From positions 17,127-72,512 of the forward strand of contig PBEB01000063.1 of assembly GCA_002717505.1 (NCBI GenBank): DNA of 55,386 nucleotides. Reading direction: 5' to 3'. Shown here piece after piece: positions 8,854 to 17,097 of the stretch; position 1 is the stretch's first letter; every line of letters starts with the position of its first letter. A model generated the notes under the pieces. It was not told the origin of the DNA and searched no databases. It saw only the letters and a program-made list of their open reading frames with translations. The position numbers were made by a program, and so were the translations under genes. The DNA is from Leptospiraceae bacterium. GTDB lineage: Bacteria > Spirochaetota > Leptospiria > Leptospirales > Leptonemataceae.

Positions 8854-9590
8854 TTTCCTGGTAACACCAGTGCGTCAGATCCACGTAAATCTACGAGTCC
8901 TCGGCGAATGTTTTGATCCTCCAGAAATCCTACCGTAGCATAAAGCCTGGTGGCTCCTGCCGGGCCCGGTGATTCCGGCAATTCAATCCTTATTCCTGGC
9001 TCCCTTGAATAGAGAGTCAAGCCACCCGACCTGGTAACTCGTACTTCTGAGATACGCCCCACGAGCTCAGGATAATGCTTATACACGAAAGACCAGAACT
9101 GAAAAAAGCCTCTCAGGCGCGGTTGAGTAAGGCTTAGATCTGTTGGTACATCTGTGCGAAGCAATGGTACTCCTCTGCATCGTGGAAATTCCCTGGATAG
9201 GATTACCGGGCCGGAACCGATGTCAAATACGCCTCTGGATGTTTCCAGTATGGCCAGACATTCAGCCTCAACCAGGTTCAGCGCTAGCTCTTCACCATCA
9301 AAGTCCGCTTCTACATCTATGATATAGGCATGACTCTTCAAACGACTCAAGGCCTCTTCCAGACCATCGCCATCCAGATCCTGCCCCAGGCGAATCGCAG
9401 CCAGTTCCAGCACTTCCTCTTGAGAAAACAGGCGATTTCCGTTGAGAGTCAGCGCCTCGACCTTCCCTTCAGGCACCGGAGGAAATAATAATAACAGAAT
9501 TCCGGCTATTAAGAATGCAGCCGAAGACAGGGAGAGAAACAGATACAGGTCTCTTTCCCTCCTTTCCATATTTTCAGGAAAGATTTTCAC
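8850..9590 (-). CDS. ftsQ: Cell division protein FtsQ/DivIB
   Basis: This is a bitopic division protein that links the cytoplasmic ring to the periplasmic FtsL-FtsB partners. The N-terminus is charged (ENMERRERD), followed by one membrane helix (about 20-40, SSAAFLIAGILLLLFPP). A POTRA-like segment begins at VEALTLNGNRLFSQEEVLEL, where 'x-V-x-G-N-x-x-x-S-x-x-E' is the hallmark. A beta-rich FtsQ domain follows. The start is GTG at 9590 (246 residues). An ATG 7 codons further in (9569) is an alternative, and neither has a clear ribosome binding site. Sequence divergence in this family is normal, so the call rests on topology, the POTRA motif and position directly before ftsA. Confidence 0.85.
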   Translation of the reverse strand: MKIFPENMERRERDLYLFLSLSSAAFLIAGILLLLFPPVPEGKVEALTLNGNRLFSQEEVLELAAIRLGQDLDGDGLEEALSRLKSHAYIIDVEADFDGEELALNLVEAECLAILETSRGVFDIGSGPVILSREFPRCRGVPLLRTDVPTDLSLTQPRLRGFFQFWSFVYKHYPELVGRISEVRVTRSGGLTLYSREPGIRIELPESPGPAGATRLYATVGFLEDQNIRRGLVDLRGSDALVLPGK

Positions 9591-9612
9591 AGCGCGCCTG
9601 TGTGCCTTCTTT

Positions 9613-9640
9613 ATTATGTCGCATTAAAAAGAGCAATCAA
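9613..9640 (-). promoter_or_regulatory. Candidate sigma-70 promoter for ftsQAZ
   Basis: On the minus strand TTGATT (9635-9640) and CATAAT (9613-9618) are separated by 16 bases, about 23 bases before the ftsQ GTG. This fits a housekeeping promoter that would give ftsQAZ its own transcription, separate from murC. It is a sequence match only. Confidence 0.45.
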
Positions 9641-9758
9641 AAAAAGGCCGGGCTTCCTTCTAACAAATACGAAAAAGGCTACCGTCGCATGTATAGCATC
9701 CTATCCGAATAATCGGCTGCTTCAAAACCTGCAACTCACTAACACTGCTCAACATATG

Positions 9759-11231
9759 CTAAGCGATTTCTTGAAACAGGTGCCTTGCTATTTGCGAAAC
9801 ATCCCCGGCGCCCAGAAAAAGGACGATAGCTGGCTCAGCAGAGCTCTGGAACACAGAGGAAACATCGTCCTCCAGCAGGGTGGCTCGCTTCGCCTGAGGC
9901 ATGAAGTTCGCTATAAGCGAGGAGTCCACACCTGGAACCGGGTCCTCACCGGCACTATACAGGGGAAGCAGAAAGACACGATCTGCATGCGCCAGGCTTT
10001 CTGCGAATGCGGGGGCCAATTCTTGAGTTCTGCTGTAACGATGCGGCTGAAACACAACTCGAATTTCGCGGTCCGGAAACCTCTGGCTCAGTGCATCCAG
10101 GACTGCGCGAATCTCAGAAGGATGATGTCCATAGTCGTCGTAAACAGGCATGCCTTCATATTGCCCCAGGAGTTCCAGCCTTCGCTCGGTACCTGGAAAG
10201 CTTTCCATTGCCTGGATACATTCTTCTAAACTCAGATCAGGAAAAGCAAGAAGCAACAGACCCAGGATTCCCAGAGCGTTGGATGCGAAATGGCGACCGG
10301 GTACAGCCAGACGAAATCGATGGAACTGAACGGAGGAGCCCGGAGACCTGGACGGCTCTAGATCAGCTGATTCTGTCGAAGCCCCCCGGGCACGGTCCGT
10401 CATTGCTGAATCCTTCCGAGCAGACCAGAGAATACGAAATTCCAGTGTATCATCGGCCTGTGGGAAATAGCCAGCCATAAATGCCTGACTTTTTTCGCAA
10501 TCGCCGCGGCTTTCCAGAATACTATACCCACACAGTTCAGAATTCTGCTGAAGTGGAATCAAACCGGTATCGCTGGCATTGAATATTACCTGTCCGAAGG
10601 ATGCGAATTCCTGAAAGGCACCCTGCAAGCTCTGAAAGCTACCATAGTAGTTAAGATGATCCTCATCTGCGTTCAGAATTAATCGATGGGTTGCATTGGA
10701 TCGGAGAAAACTGCCGTCCGACTCATCGGTTTCAAAAACCGCGATATGGTCTCCATTTCGAATGGCTCTTTTCAAGTAGAGTGGCCGACCTCCGGCAATA
10801 ATCAATGGATCCTTTTTTAGCTGCATCAACATCCAGCCAGCCAGAGCAGTGCTGGAAGTCTTTCCGTGGGTACCGGCCATTCCCAGCCGGATTTCGCAAT
10901 GCCCTACCAGCTCATTCAGGAAATCCATGCGATGCAATAGTCTGATTTCATTCCGGGCCTCTTGCTCTCTAGCCTGCATTCTCTCCGGATGCCCGTCTGA
11001 TATCGCAGTGCTGTACACAACCAGACCGTTTTTCAGATCCGCGATTCGCGCTGCATCGGGCGGACCCACTGCATCAATTCCTTCCTCTCTTAGAGAGGCG
11101 ATTGCCTCAGAACTCAGTTTGGCATCTGAGCCCAGAACCTGATACCCTCTGGCCAGAGCCAGCCGCGCCAGAGGGAGCATACCGGAGCCACCAATGCCGA
11201 TCATGTACACTGTTTGGGCCTGATTTTTCAC
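9759..11231 (-). CDS. murC: UDP-N-acetylmuramate--L-alanine ligase MurC
   Basis: MurC adds the first amino acid, L-alanine, to UDP-MurNAc in the cytoplasm using ATP. The N-terminal Rossmann motif is VYMIGIGGSGMLPLARLAL, the ATP-binding loop is AGTHGKTSSTALAGW, and the C-terminal domain has DDYGHHPSEI, the MurC-type motif. I take the GTG at 11231 (490 residues), which leaves a short lead before the Rossmann motif as in other MurC proteins. A second GTG at 11318 would add 29 residues, and neither has a good ribosome binding site. The enzyme lies downstream of an opposite-strand gene, so it needs its own promoter, which I could not identify. Confidence 0.93.
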   Translation of the reverse strand: MKNQAQTVYMIGIGGSGMLPLARLALARGYQVLGSDAKLSSEAIASLREEGIDAVGPPDAARIADLKNGLVVYSTAISDGHPERMQAREQEARNEIRLLHRMDFLNELVGHCEIRLGMAGTHGKTSSTALAGWMLMQLKKDPLIIAGGRPLYLKRAIRNGDHIAVFETDESDGSFLRSNATHRLILNADEDHLNYYGSFQSLQGAFQEFASFGQVIFNASDTGLIPLQQNSELCGYSILESRGDCEKSQAFMAGYFPQADDTLEFRILWSARKDSAMTDRARGASTESADLEPSRSPGSSVQFHRFRLAVPGRHFASNALGILGLLLLAFPDLSLEECIQAMESFPGTERRLELLGQYEGMPVYDDYGHHPSEIRAVLDALSQRFPDREIRVVFQPHRYSRTQELAPAFAESLAHADRVFLLPLYSAGEDPVPGVDSSLIANFMPQAKRATLLEDDVSSVFQSSAEPAIVLFLGAGDVSQIARHLFQEIA

Positions 11232-11338
11232 GGAAGCAGACTGCACTCGGATAGGTCCGCAGTCCGGCCTCTGGACACCACTCTTTTTCCAGGGAATTGC
11301 TTGATCCTGACACCGCACGGTACAGAATCCAACGCAAT

Positions 11339-12043
11339 ATGAGAAACTGGAAACTTACTGCGGCGGTATTTATGCTGCTAAGCGCCACGCCAGCCATGGC
11401 CATCGGCACCTATGCTGAAGGATGGATGGTTGTGAAGAAACTCACCAAGCTGGAAAGCCAGGGAATTATGTTTGATTCCTTCGAAGGCGAACTCATCGTC
11501 ACTGGCTACAATGATGATGAAGAGTGCTCTCGCGAAGATTACGAGTGCTACACTCCCATAGATCGCACCATTCAGTTCAGTGTTCGCCCGGAGAACAAAG
11601 AAGTGGTGAATTTTCTGCAACAGAAAAAAGAGGGAAGCTTCTTGATCCAGTATCGCATTCACAGAATCGAGAACCTGGGCCTCAATACAGACTTCGAAAT
11701 CGTAAAGGCTATAAATCCTTCTCCTTCGGCCGCAGAACCGGCTCCGTCCATGAAGGTGGATCAAACCGGATCCAGACAATTTTCGTTCAAAGGCAAATTT
11801 CTGCAACTGGATGAGCAGGGAACCCTTATAGGCACCTACGAAGGTCTGTATCTGGATGAAAAGACTGGTAAAGTTCATCCCTATTCTGTAACCAACGAAG
11901 GTATGGCCAAACATATCTACGATGTGATGAAGACCGGAAAGTCCGTGTATATTGGCATATCCGATGCGATTGTCACCGGTTTTCGCAAATCAGACTACGA
12001 CGTTTATGAAGTAAATGAACAGGAACCTGCAGGAATGCAGTAA
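11339..12043 (+). CDS. Exported protein of unknown function
   Basis: This protein has 234 residues from the ATG at 11339. MRNWKLTAAVFMLLSATPAMA is a clear signal peptide with an AMA cleavage site, so it goes to the periplasm or the outer membrane. The mature protein looks like two related halves. Each starts with an aromatic or beta segment (TYAEGWMVVKKLTKLES; FSFKGKFLQLDEQG), continues with an acidic hydrophilic part, and ends with a similar 'v-x-Y-i-x-i' strand (FLIQYRIHRIE; VYIGISDAIVTG). I do not recognise the family. It is the only plus-strand gene inside the dcw block, divergent from murC. Translation from a frame extending upstream (11297) is less likely because the signal peptide begins here. 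Confidence 0.7.
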   Translation: MRNWKLTAAVFMLLSATPAMAIGTYAEGWMVVKKLTKLESQGIMFDSFEGELIVTGYNDDEECSREDYECYTPIDRTIQFSVRPENKEVVNFLQQKKEGSFLIQYRIHRIENLGLNTDFEIVKAINPSPSAAEPAPSMKVDQTGSRQFSFKGKFLQLDEQGTLIGTYEGLYLDEKTGKVHPYSVTNEGMAKHIYDVMKTGKSVYIGISDAIVTGFRKSDYDVYEVNEQEPAGMQ

Positions 12044-12048
12044 AACAT

Positions 12049-12074
12049 ATGGCAGGTCCTGAGCGGCCTGCCAT
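12049..12074 (+). terminator. Possible hairpin after the exported-protein gene
   Basis: ATGGCAGG (12049-12056) and CCTGCCAT (12067-12074) form an 8-bp stem 5 bases after the stop codon. No T-tract follows, so this is either a weak terminator or an mRNA-end stabiliser. Confidence 0.3.
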
Positions 12075-12197
12075 CCCTTCCCATCAACGTCCCAACTAGT
12101 TTTGAGCTTTCGCCTAACCTATCGCGCATCGTCGAAGCTCGACTAAAAATCTGGCCCATCGCATCCAAATATCATGCATCCTGGATTCGCCAATGAT

Positions 12198-13319
12198 TTA
12201 AGTCTTCGTTTTTAGGTCTTGAAGAAGGTAATTCTGGATTCTGGTGGCGGCATCAGGCCGAGCAAGGGAGTGGCTTAACCGAGCCATGCCTTTTAGCTTT
12301 TTCGCATTCAATCCCTGCAAAGCATCCCGCAACAGGTCTCCTCTGGATTCCGTGCTATCTATGAGTACACCCGCTCCAGCCAGATGAGCGTACATAGCAT
12401 TTTCTTTTTGATGCGAATCGGTGGCATAGGGATAGGGAATCAAAATCATAGGAAGGCCAAAGAGAAAGGCTTCTGTAAGAACACCGGCTCCGGCCCGGCA
12501 AACCATGAGATCCGCTTCCCGATAGAAGCGATGAATATCTGGATCGAAACCAATGACCTTGATGTTTTTAAGACCACTTAATTCACTTCGCATGTAGTCT
12601 TCGTTTTTCAGACCGGCCTGCAAAACCCATCTGTATTTCTGAAACTCATCTGGATGCGAGCGAGCCAGATCCAGAACCATTTCATTCAATTGTCTGGCCC
12701 CCTGGCTTCCACCGGCCACCAGGATCCTGGAACCTCGGCCGGAGGAAAAACCGGAAACATGGCTCGCTGCTGATCGGGAACTCTTCTTTTTGGCAGCAAC
12801 GCTCTTCTTTGTGCTCCTTGCCGTCTTTTGTAAGAAGGATTTTCGCAAGGGATTACCCACCACAGGCCAATCCCCTGTATGGTTTCGCCCGGTAAGCGGT
12901 AGATTCAAGAACACATTTCGGGCGAAGCGAGCAAAGAATCGATTCGCACGTCCCATTACAGCATTCTGTTCGCAGAGATAGATGGACTTGCGTAGCATCA
13001 GCCCTGCAAGACCGGCGGGCAAACAGGGAAAGCCCCCCATCAAAACTACTGCATCGCTTTTTCTTACAACAGGAAATGCATGAATAATTGCCCCAATTAA
13101 CTGAAAGGGAAACAGCAGGATTCGCCGGGCGTTCAACGAAGGTGCGCTGTAAAAGTGAACCGGATAATTGGCCGATTTCAAATCCGGGTACCCGGAGTTC
13201 TTTTTCAGGCTCAAAAACTCCACCGAAAGCCCGGAATCCTGAAGATGGGAAGCAAGAGCAGTGCCCGGGGAAAGATGGCCGCCGGTGCCGCCTGCTACAA
13301 CAAGAAATCTAGGTTGCAT
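12198..13319 (-). CDS. murG: UDP-GlcNAc:lipid I GlcNAc transferase MurG
   Basis: MurG attaches GlcNAc to lipid I at the inner face of the membrane to give lipid II. The N-terminal loop LVVAGGTGGHLSPGTALA is diagnostic, as are LVAGGSQGARQLNEMV and the C-terminal donor-binding part (MVCRAGAGVLTEAFLFGLPMILIPYPYATDSHQKENA). Length is 373 residues, slightly long because of a basic, serine-rich insert at about 165-198 between the two Rossmann domains (KKSVAAKKKSSRSAASHVSG). The start directly precedes the GGTGGH motif. It follows ftsW by 6 bases and is the last gene of the upstream part of the dcw run. Confidence 0.96.
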   Translation of the reverse strand: MQPRFLVVAGGTGGHLSPGTALASHLQDSGLSVEFLSLKKNSGYPDLKSANYPVHFYSAPSLNARRILLFPFQLIGAIIHAFPVVRKSDAVVLMGGFPCLPAGLAGLMLRKSIYLCEQNAVMGRANRFFARFARNVFLNLPLTGRNHTGDWPVVGNPLRKSFLQKTARSTKKSVAAKKKSSRSAASHVSGFSSGRGSRILVAGGSQGARQLNEMVLDLARSHPDEFQKYRWVLQAGLKNEDYMRSELSGLKNIKVIGFDPDIHRFYREADLMVCRAGAGVLTEAFLFGLPMILIPYPYATDSHQKENAMYAHLAGAGVLIDSTESRGDLLRDALQGLNAKKLKGMARLSHSLARPDAATRIQNYLLQDLKTKT

Positions 13320-13325
13320 GGAGGA

Positions 13326-14639
13326 TTACAGTTTGATAGCCCGGCCTGCAGGCAAGGGCTTCTCGGATTCATTTCTTCTGGCTGAAGTCGCGTTTCTGGT
13401 AGCAGGCCCAGGCGAAGGCTCTGGCGCTGCAGGGCTGGCCTGGGTGGTGGCCGGTTCCGTTTCCATCGAATCTGATTTCGAAACACTGACTACCTTGCGA
13501 GGTTTTCGCACAGGGATGGCGTCTTCGGGAAGAGCAGTTGCCTGCCAGATCAATCCGCACAGAGCATAGGATACGATAAGCGATGAACCGCCGTAACTTA
13601 CGAAAGGTAGACTGATGCCCGTAGTAGGAATCAATCCGGTGACCACGCACAGGTTGACCACAACCTGGAGAAAGAGGATAGTAATTGCCGATGCGCCGAG
13701 AAGGAACAGGTATTCATTCTTCTGTCTGCGAAGCAAGATGATGGAGCGCCAGAGTAATGAAAGGTAGAGCCCCAGAAGTACGGCCACTCCCAGGAATCCA
13801 AAATCTTCGGAAAAGAGCGCCAGCACAAAGTCAGTATGACCAAAGGTCAAATATCTGTGGCCGAAGCCCGATGCCAGCTCCTGACCAAACCAGCCACCTT
13901 CGCCAAAGGCGCGAAAAGCAGTGACCAATTGGTAGCCCCCTGCATAGCGATACTCATAGGGATCCAGCCATACCTGAAATCTCTCAAAGCGGTATTCCCA
14001 CATCACCAGTAACATGGCCAGTATAGGTAGCAAAGATAAGCCCAGAAGGAGCAGCCTCAGTACAGGAAAACCGGCAACATAGATCAATATTGAGATAACA
14101 GAAATCAAAGTCAGCGTCGTTCCATACTGTGGCTCCAAAAGGATGGCCGCCAGCACCGAACCAACCAGTATAAAGGAACGCAGTAACTCCTTGAGTGAGA
14201 ATTGCTCAAACTGTCCCTTTCGATCCAGAAGCATGGAAGACACATAAAGCACCAGAGCTACCTTGGCGAATTCCGATGGCTGGAAGGAAAAAAAACCCAG
14301 ATCAATCCACCGATGAAAGCTGTCTCTGGAAGAAGCCACAGACCTGCCTATGCCCGGAACAAAAACCAGAAGCAGAAGTCCCAGAGCAACAAGCATGGAA
14401 GGTAATGCAAGCTTGCGCAATGCACCAGGAGAAAATCGAGCGATGACAAAGAATCCAACGATACCGGCTACCGAGAACACCGCCTGCCTTCGCGCATAAA
14501 AATAGGGATCATCCAGATCCAGATTAGCCTGTAACGCCGAGGCAGAAAGCAGGATCATTAATCCAACTCCGCCCAGAATAAGAACGTTCAGGAAGATCCA
14601 TAGATCTGGCTTTCGCACGGCTGTATCGGCGCCGCTCAT
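13326..14639 (-). CDS. ftsW: Cell division SEDS protein FtsW
   Basis: FtsW is the SEDS-family peptidoglycan polymerase of the septum. About ten membrane helices are visible. Family motifs include RQAVFSVAGIVGFFV, FFSFQPSEFAKVALVLYVS, GYQLVTAFRAFGEGGWFGQ, HTDFVLALFSEDFGFLG and TTGISLPFVSYGGSSLIVSY. The start is the ATG at 14639 (437 residues): GGAGG lies 10 bases upstream and the ATGA overlaps the murD stop. The frame is also open to an ATG at 14648, which sits too close to that site. The C-terminus carries a 65-residue cytoplasmic tail rich in Pro, Ala and Thr that looks disordered. SEDS polymerases work with a class B PBP, yet no ftsI is present here. Confidence 0.95.
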   Translation of the reverse strand: MSGADTAVRKPDLWIFLNVLILGGVGLMILLSASALQANLDLDDPYFYARRQAVFSVAGIVGFFVIARFSPGALRKLALPSMLVALGLLLLVFVPGIGRSVASSRDSFHRWIDLGFFSFQPSEFAKVALVLYVSSMLLDRKGQFEQFSLKELLRSFILVGSVLAAILLEPQYGTTLTLISVISILIYVAGFPVLRLLLLGLSLLPILAMLLVMWEYRFERFQVWLDPYEYRYAGGYQLVTAFRAFGEGGWFGQELASGFGHRYLTFGHTDFVLALFSEDFGFLGVAVLLGLYLSLLWRSIILLRRQKNEYLFLLGASAITILFLQVVVNLCVVTGLIPTTGISLPFVSYGGSSLIVSYALCGLIWQATALPEDAIPVRKPRKVVSVSKSDSMETEPATTQASPAAPEPSPGPATRNATSARRNESEKPLPAGRAIKL

Positions 14640-15985
14640 GCTTTCCATTCCTCCACAAGGCTGCGAAAATGTTTCCCTCTTTCTTCGTAGTTACGATACT
14701 GATCCTGCGATGGACAGCCGGGACTCAGAAGCACAACGGGCCTTTCGTCTTCGTTTGCTGCCAGAGCCGGACTCTGTCTGGATGCCATAGCGCAGGCAGC
14801 CTGGAAGGCTGCCGTCAGGTCGGGGTAGCTATGAGGAGCATCTGTCTGTTTCTGGATCTGGCTGGCAGCCTGACCAAATGGGTAAACCCGGTGGGAAGCA
14901 TTTCCTCTGAACGGTGAGAAGTCCCCTTTTTTATCCAGGCCTCCCATCAGGATGTGTACCGGTCTTCCAGAGAATGAACCCAGGGCCATTTTGGCGGATT
15001 GAACGGTGGTAGCCTTGCTATCGTTTATAAAGAGAATCCCTGATTTTTCCGCTACGACTTCCATGCGATGAGGCAACTCGGTGAAGCTGCCAATAGCTTC
15101 TTTCAGAGCATCCTTATTGTCATCCCAGGAAATCCCATTTCGTATGAAGTAATCCTGGATCATTCGCAAGGCGAACAGGAGGTTCCATCGATTGTGCTTT
15201 CCGGGAATTCGCAGTGACTCAAGGAAAGGACCATAACCATTTCCGAAGCTCTCCACATCCAGCCTTTCCAGTCGGCCGCTCATTTCGTCGAATTCGTTCA
15301 AATAGGGAAAATCCGCACCGATCAGGAGCAGATCTTCGGTGCCCTGCATTCTGCCAATGTTTGCTTTTGCCTGAGCGTATTCGTCGATGGAATCGTAACG
15401 ATCCATATGCGCAGAAGCGATGTTGAGTATACAGGCCGTATTCGCATGGAAATAGTCCACTGACTCAAGCTGGAAACTGGAGCATTCTACCACCAGAATA
15501 TCCGGCACACCGTCCAATACAACTTGAGAAAGAGGAAGCCCAATGTTTCCGCAGGCCACCACGGACGGAGCGAAAGGCAATTGCTTGAGGATATGCTCGA
15601 TCATGCTGACGGTGGTGGACTTCCCGTCCGTTCCAGTAATGGCGAATACATAGGGGGAATGCCCCTGATCTTCCATAACATGGAATGCCAGGTCCAACTC
15701 CCCGTACACAGGAATCCCCTCGCTTCGAGCTGCTTCGAAGATAGGTAGAGCCAGAGGCACTCCAGGTGCAGTTACCAGGTAATCTGGCTTGCACTGGTCC
15801 AGGACAGATCGCCCCTGTTCCGGACGAAGGTCCATCTCAACAGGTACAGCAGGTTTACCTTCCTGGTCTTGATCGGTAATGGAAATGATAGCGCCCAGTT
15901 CATGAAGAAGTTCCTGCAAACTTCTTCCCGATTTGCCCATGGCCCCCAGTACCAGGACTCTCTTTCTTTCCAGAAAAGAAGCCAT
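14636..15985 (-). CDS. murD: UDP-MurNAc-L-alanine--D-glutamate ligase MurD
   Basis: MurD adds D-glutamate to UDP-MurNAc-L-Ala. The start is the ATG at 15985 (449 residues), two bases after the mraY stop; the protein opens MASFLERKRVLVLGAMGKSG, the expected N-terminal nucleotide fold. The ATP loop reads AITGTDGKSTTVSMIEHIL, an allowed GTDGKS variant of the Mur ligase P-loop. The central motif is HMDRYDSIDEYAQAK and the C-terminal one is FINDSKATTVQSAKMAL, with the lysine and serine expected for MurD. It ends in an ATGA overlap with ftsW. Confidence 0.95.
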   Translation of the reverse strand: MASFLERKRVLVLGAMGKSGRSLQELLHELGAIISITDQDQEGKPAVPVEMDLRPEQGRSVLDQCKPDYLVTAPGVPLALPIFEAARSEGIPVYGELDLAFHVMEDQGHSPYVFAITGTDGKSTTVSMIEHILKQLPFAPSVVACGNIGLPLSQVVLDGVPDILVVECSSFQLESVDYFHANTACILNIASAHMDRYDSIDEYAQAKANIGRMQGTEDLLLIGADFPYLNEFDEMSGRLERLDVESFGNGYGPFLESLRIPGKHNRWNLLFALRMIQDYFIRNGISWDDNKDALKEAIGSFTELPHRMEVVAEKSGILFINDSKATTVQSAKMALGSFSGRPVHILMGGLDKKGDFSPFRGNASHRVYPFGQAASQIQKQTDAPHSYPDLTAAFQAACAMASRQSPALAANEDERPVVLLSPGCPSQDQYRNYEERGKHFRSLVEEWKA

Positions 15986-15987
15986 AT

Positions 15988-17097
15988 CTATTGTATGCGA
16001 AGAGTAGAAAGAGATACCAGACTTAGAATGAGACCTACAAGCCAGAAACGAACCACGATCCTGGTTTCTGGCCAACCCTGCTCCTCAAAATGATGATGCA
16101 GAGGAGCCATCTTAAAGATTCGTTTTTTTCGCAGCTTGTAGCTTCCGACCTGAAGAATTACGGACAGAGCTTCCAGAACAAAGACACCGCCGGCTACCAG
16201 AAGCAGAATCTCTTTCTTCAATACAATGGCTGTCATTCCCAGAGCCCCCCCCAGAGAAAGAGAACCTGTATCCCCCATGAATATTCTGGCAGGAGCGGCA
16301 TTGAACCAGAGAAAGCCTATGCCGGCTCCGGCCAGCGCTGCAAGAAAGACACTGATTTCCACAGCTCCCGTTACTGTAGGAATATTCAAATAGTCGGCCA
16401 TGCGCGGCGAACCGGTTAGATAGGCCAATATACCAAACGTCACCGTTACGATAGAAACATTTCCGATGGCCAGCCCATCCAGCCCATCCGTAAGATTCAC
16501 TCCATGCACCGTACCCAGAATTACGCATAGCCAGAAGACCACACCCAGGATCAATGGCATGGTCCATACAGGGCCCTTGATGAAAGGCATGAAGAGGTCT
16601 GTTGTCTCGTAGTTGATACCATCGGCGCGAGCCACTTCTGCCGGAGTATAGCAGATGTACATAAACAGGAAGAAGGCCGCAATCAGTATGGAAAGACCCA
16701 TCTTTGTGCGAGCGCTCATTCCGCCCTTCTTCTTTAGGACGACTTTGGAATAATCATCCCAGAAGCCTATGGCTCCCAGCAATAAAGTGCAGTACAGAAT
16801 CAGATTAAAGTGCAGATTGGAAAAGTTGCCAAATAAAACGCAGGAAACAGTAAGACTCAAGAGAATTAGAATGCCACCCATGGTTGGAGTGCCGGCTTTG
16901 GAAGCATGGGAAGACGGTCCATCATCGCGAATGGTTTCCCGGAACTTCAGACCGGTTAGCCATCGAATAATTCGATCCCCTACAACAAATGAAAGAGTCA
17001 TGGAGAAAAGGCCGGCCAGCAATGCCCGGAAACTGACAAAACCGAATAATCGAAAGAAACCCGGCATATCGTAGTTAGTGTACAGATATTCAAACAT
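15988..17097 (-). CDS. mraY: Phospho-N-acetylmuramoyl-pentapeptide transferase MraY
   Basis: MraY makes lipid I by transferring phospho-MurNAc-pentapeptide to undecaprenyl phosphate. The 369-residue protein has about ten membrane helices. It shows the expected catalytic motifs: GTPTMGGILILLS, the aspartate pair in GFWDDYSKVVLKKKGGMSAR, NLTDGLDGLAIG, and GDTGSLSLGGALG. The C-terminal loop MAPLHHHFEEQGWPETRIV is the conserved HHHFE signature. It overlaps the murF end by 8 bases, so translation is coupled. Confidence 0.97.
   Translation of the reverse strand: MFEYLYTNYDMPGFFRLFGFVSFRALLAGLFSMTLSFVVGDRIIRWLTGLKFRETIRDDGPSSHASKAGTPTMGGILILLSLTVSCVLFGNFSNLHFNLILYCTLLLGAIGFWDDYSKVVLKKKGGMSARTKMGLSILIAAFFLFMYICYTPAEVARADGINYETTDLFMPFIKGPVWTMPLILGVVFWLCVILGTVHGVNLTDGLDGLAIGNVSIVTVTFGILAYLTGSPRMADYLNIPTVTGAVEISVFLAALAGAGIGFLWFNAAPARIFMGDTGSLSLGGALGMTAIVLKKEILLLVAGGVFVLEALSVILQVGSYKLRKKRIFKMAPLHHHFEEQGWPETRIVVRFWLVGLILSLVSLSTLRIQ

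Noticed and set aside
9660..9758. A 31-codon minus-strand frame between murC and ftsQ containing three cysteines
   Set aside because: It has no ribosome binding site and lies where the ftsQ promoter leader is expected.
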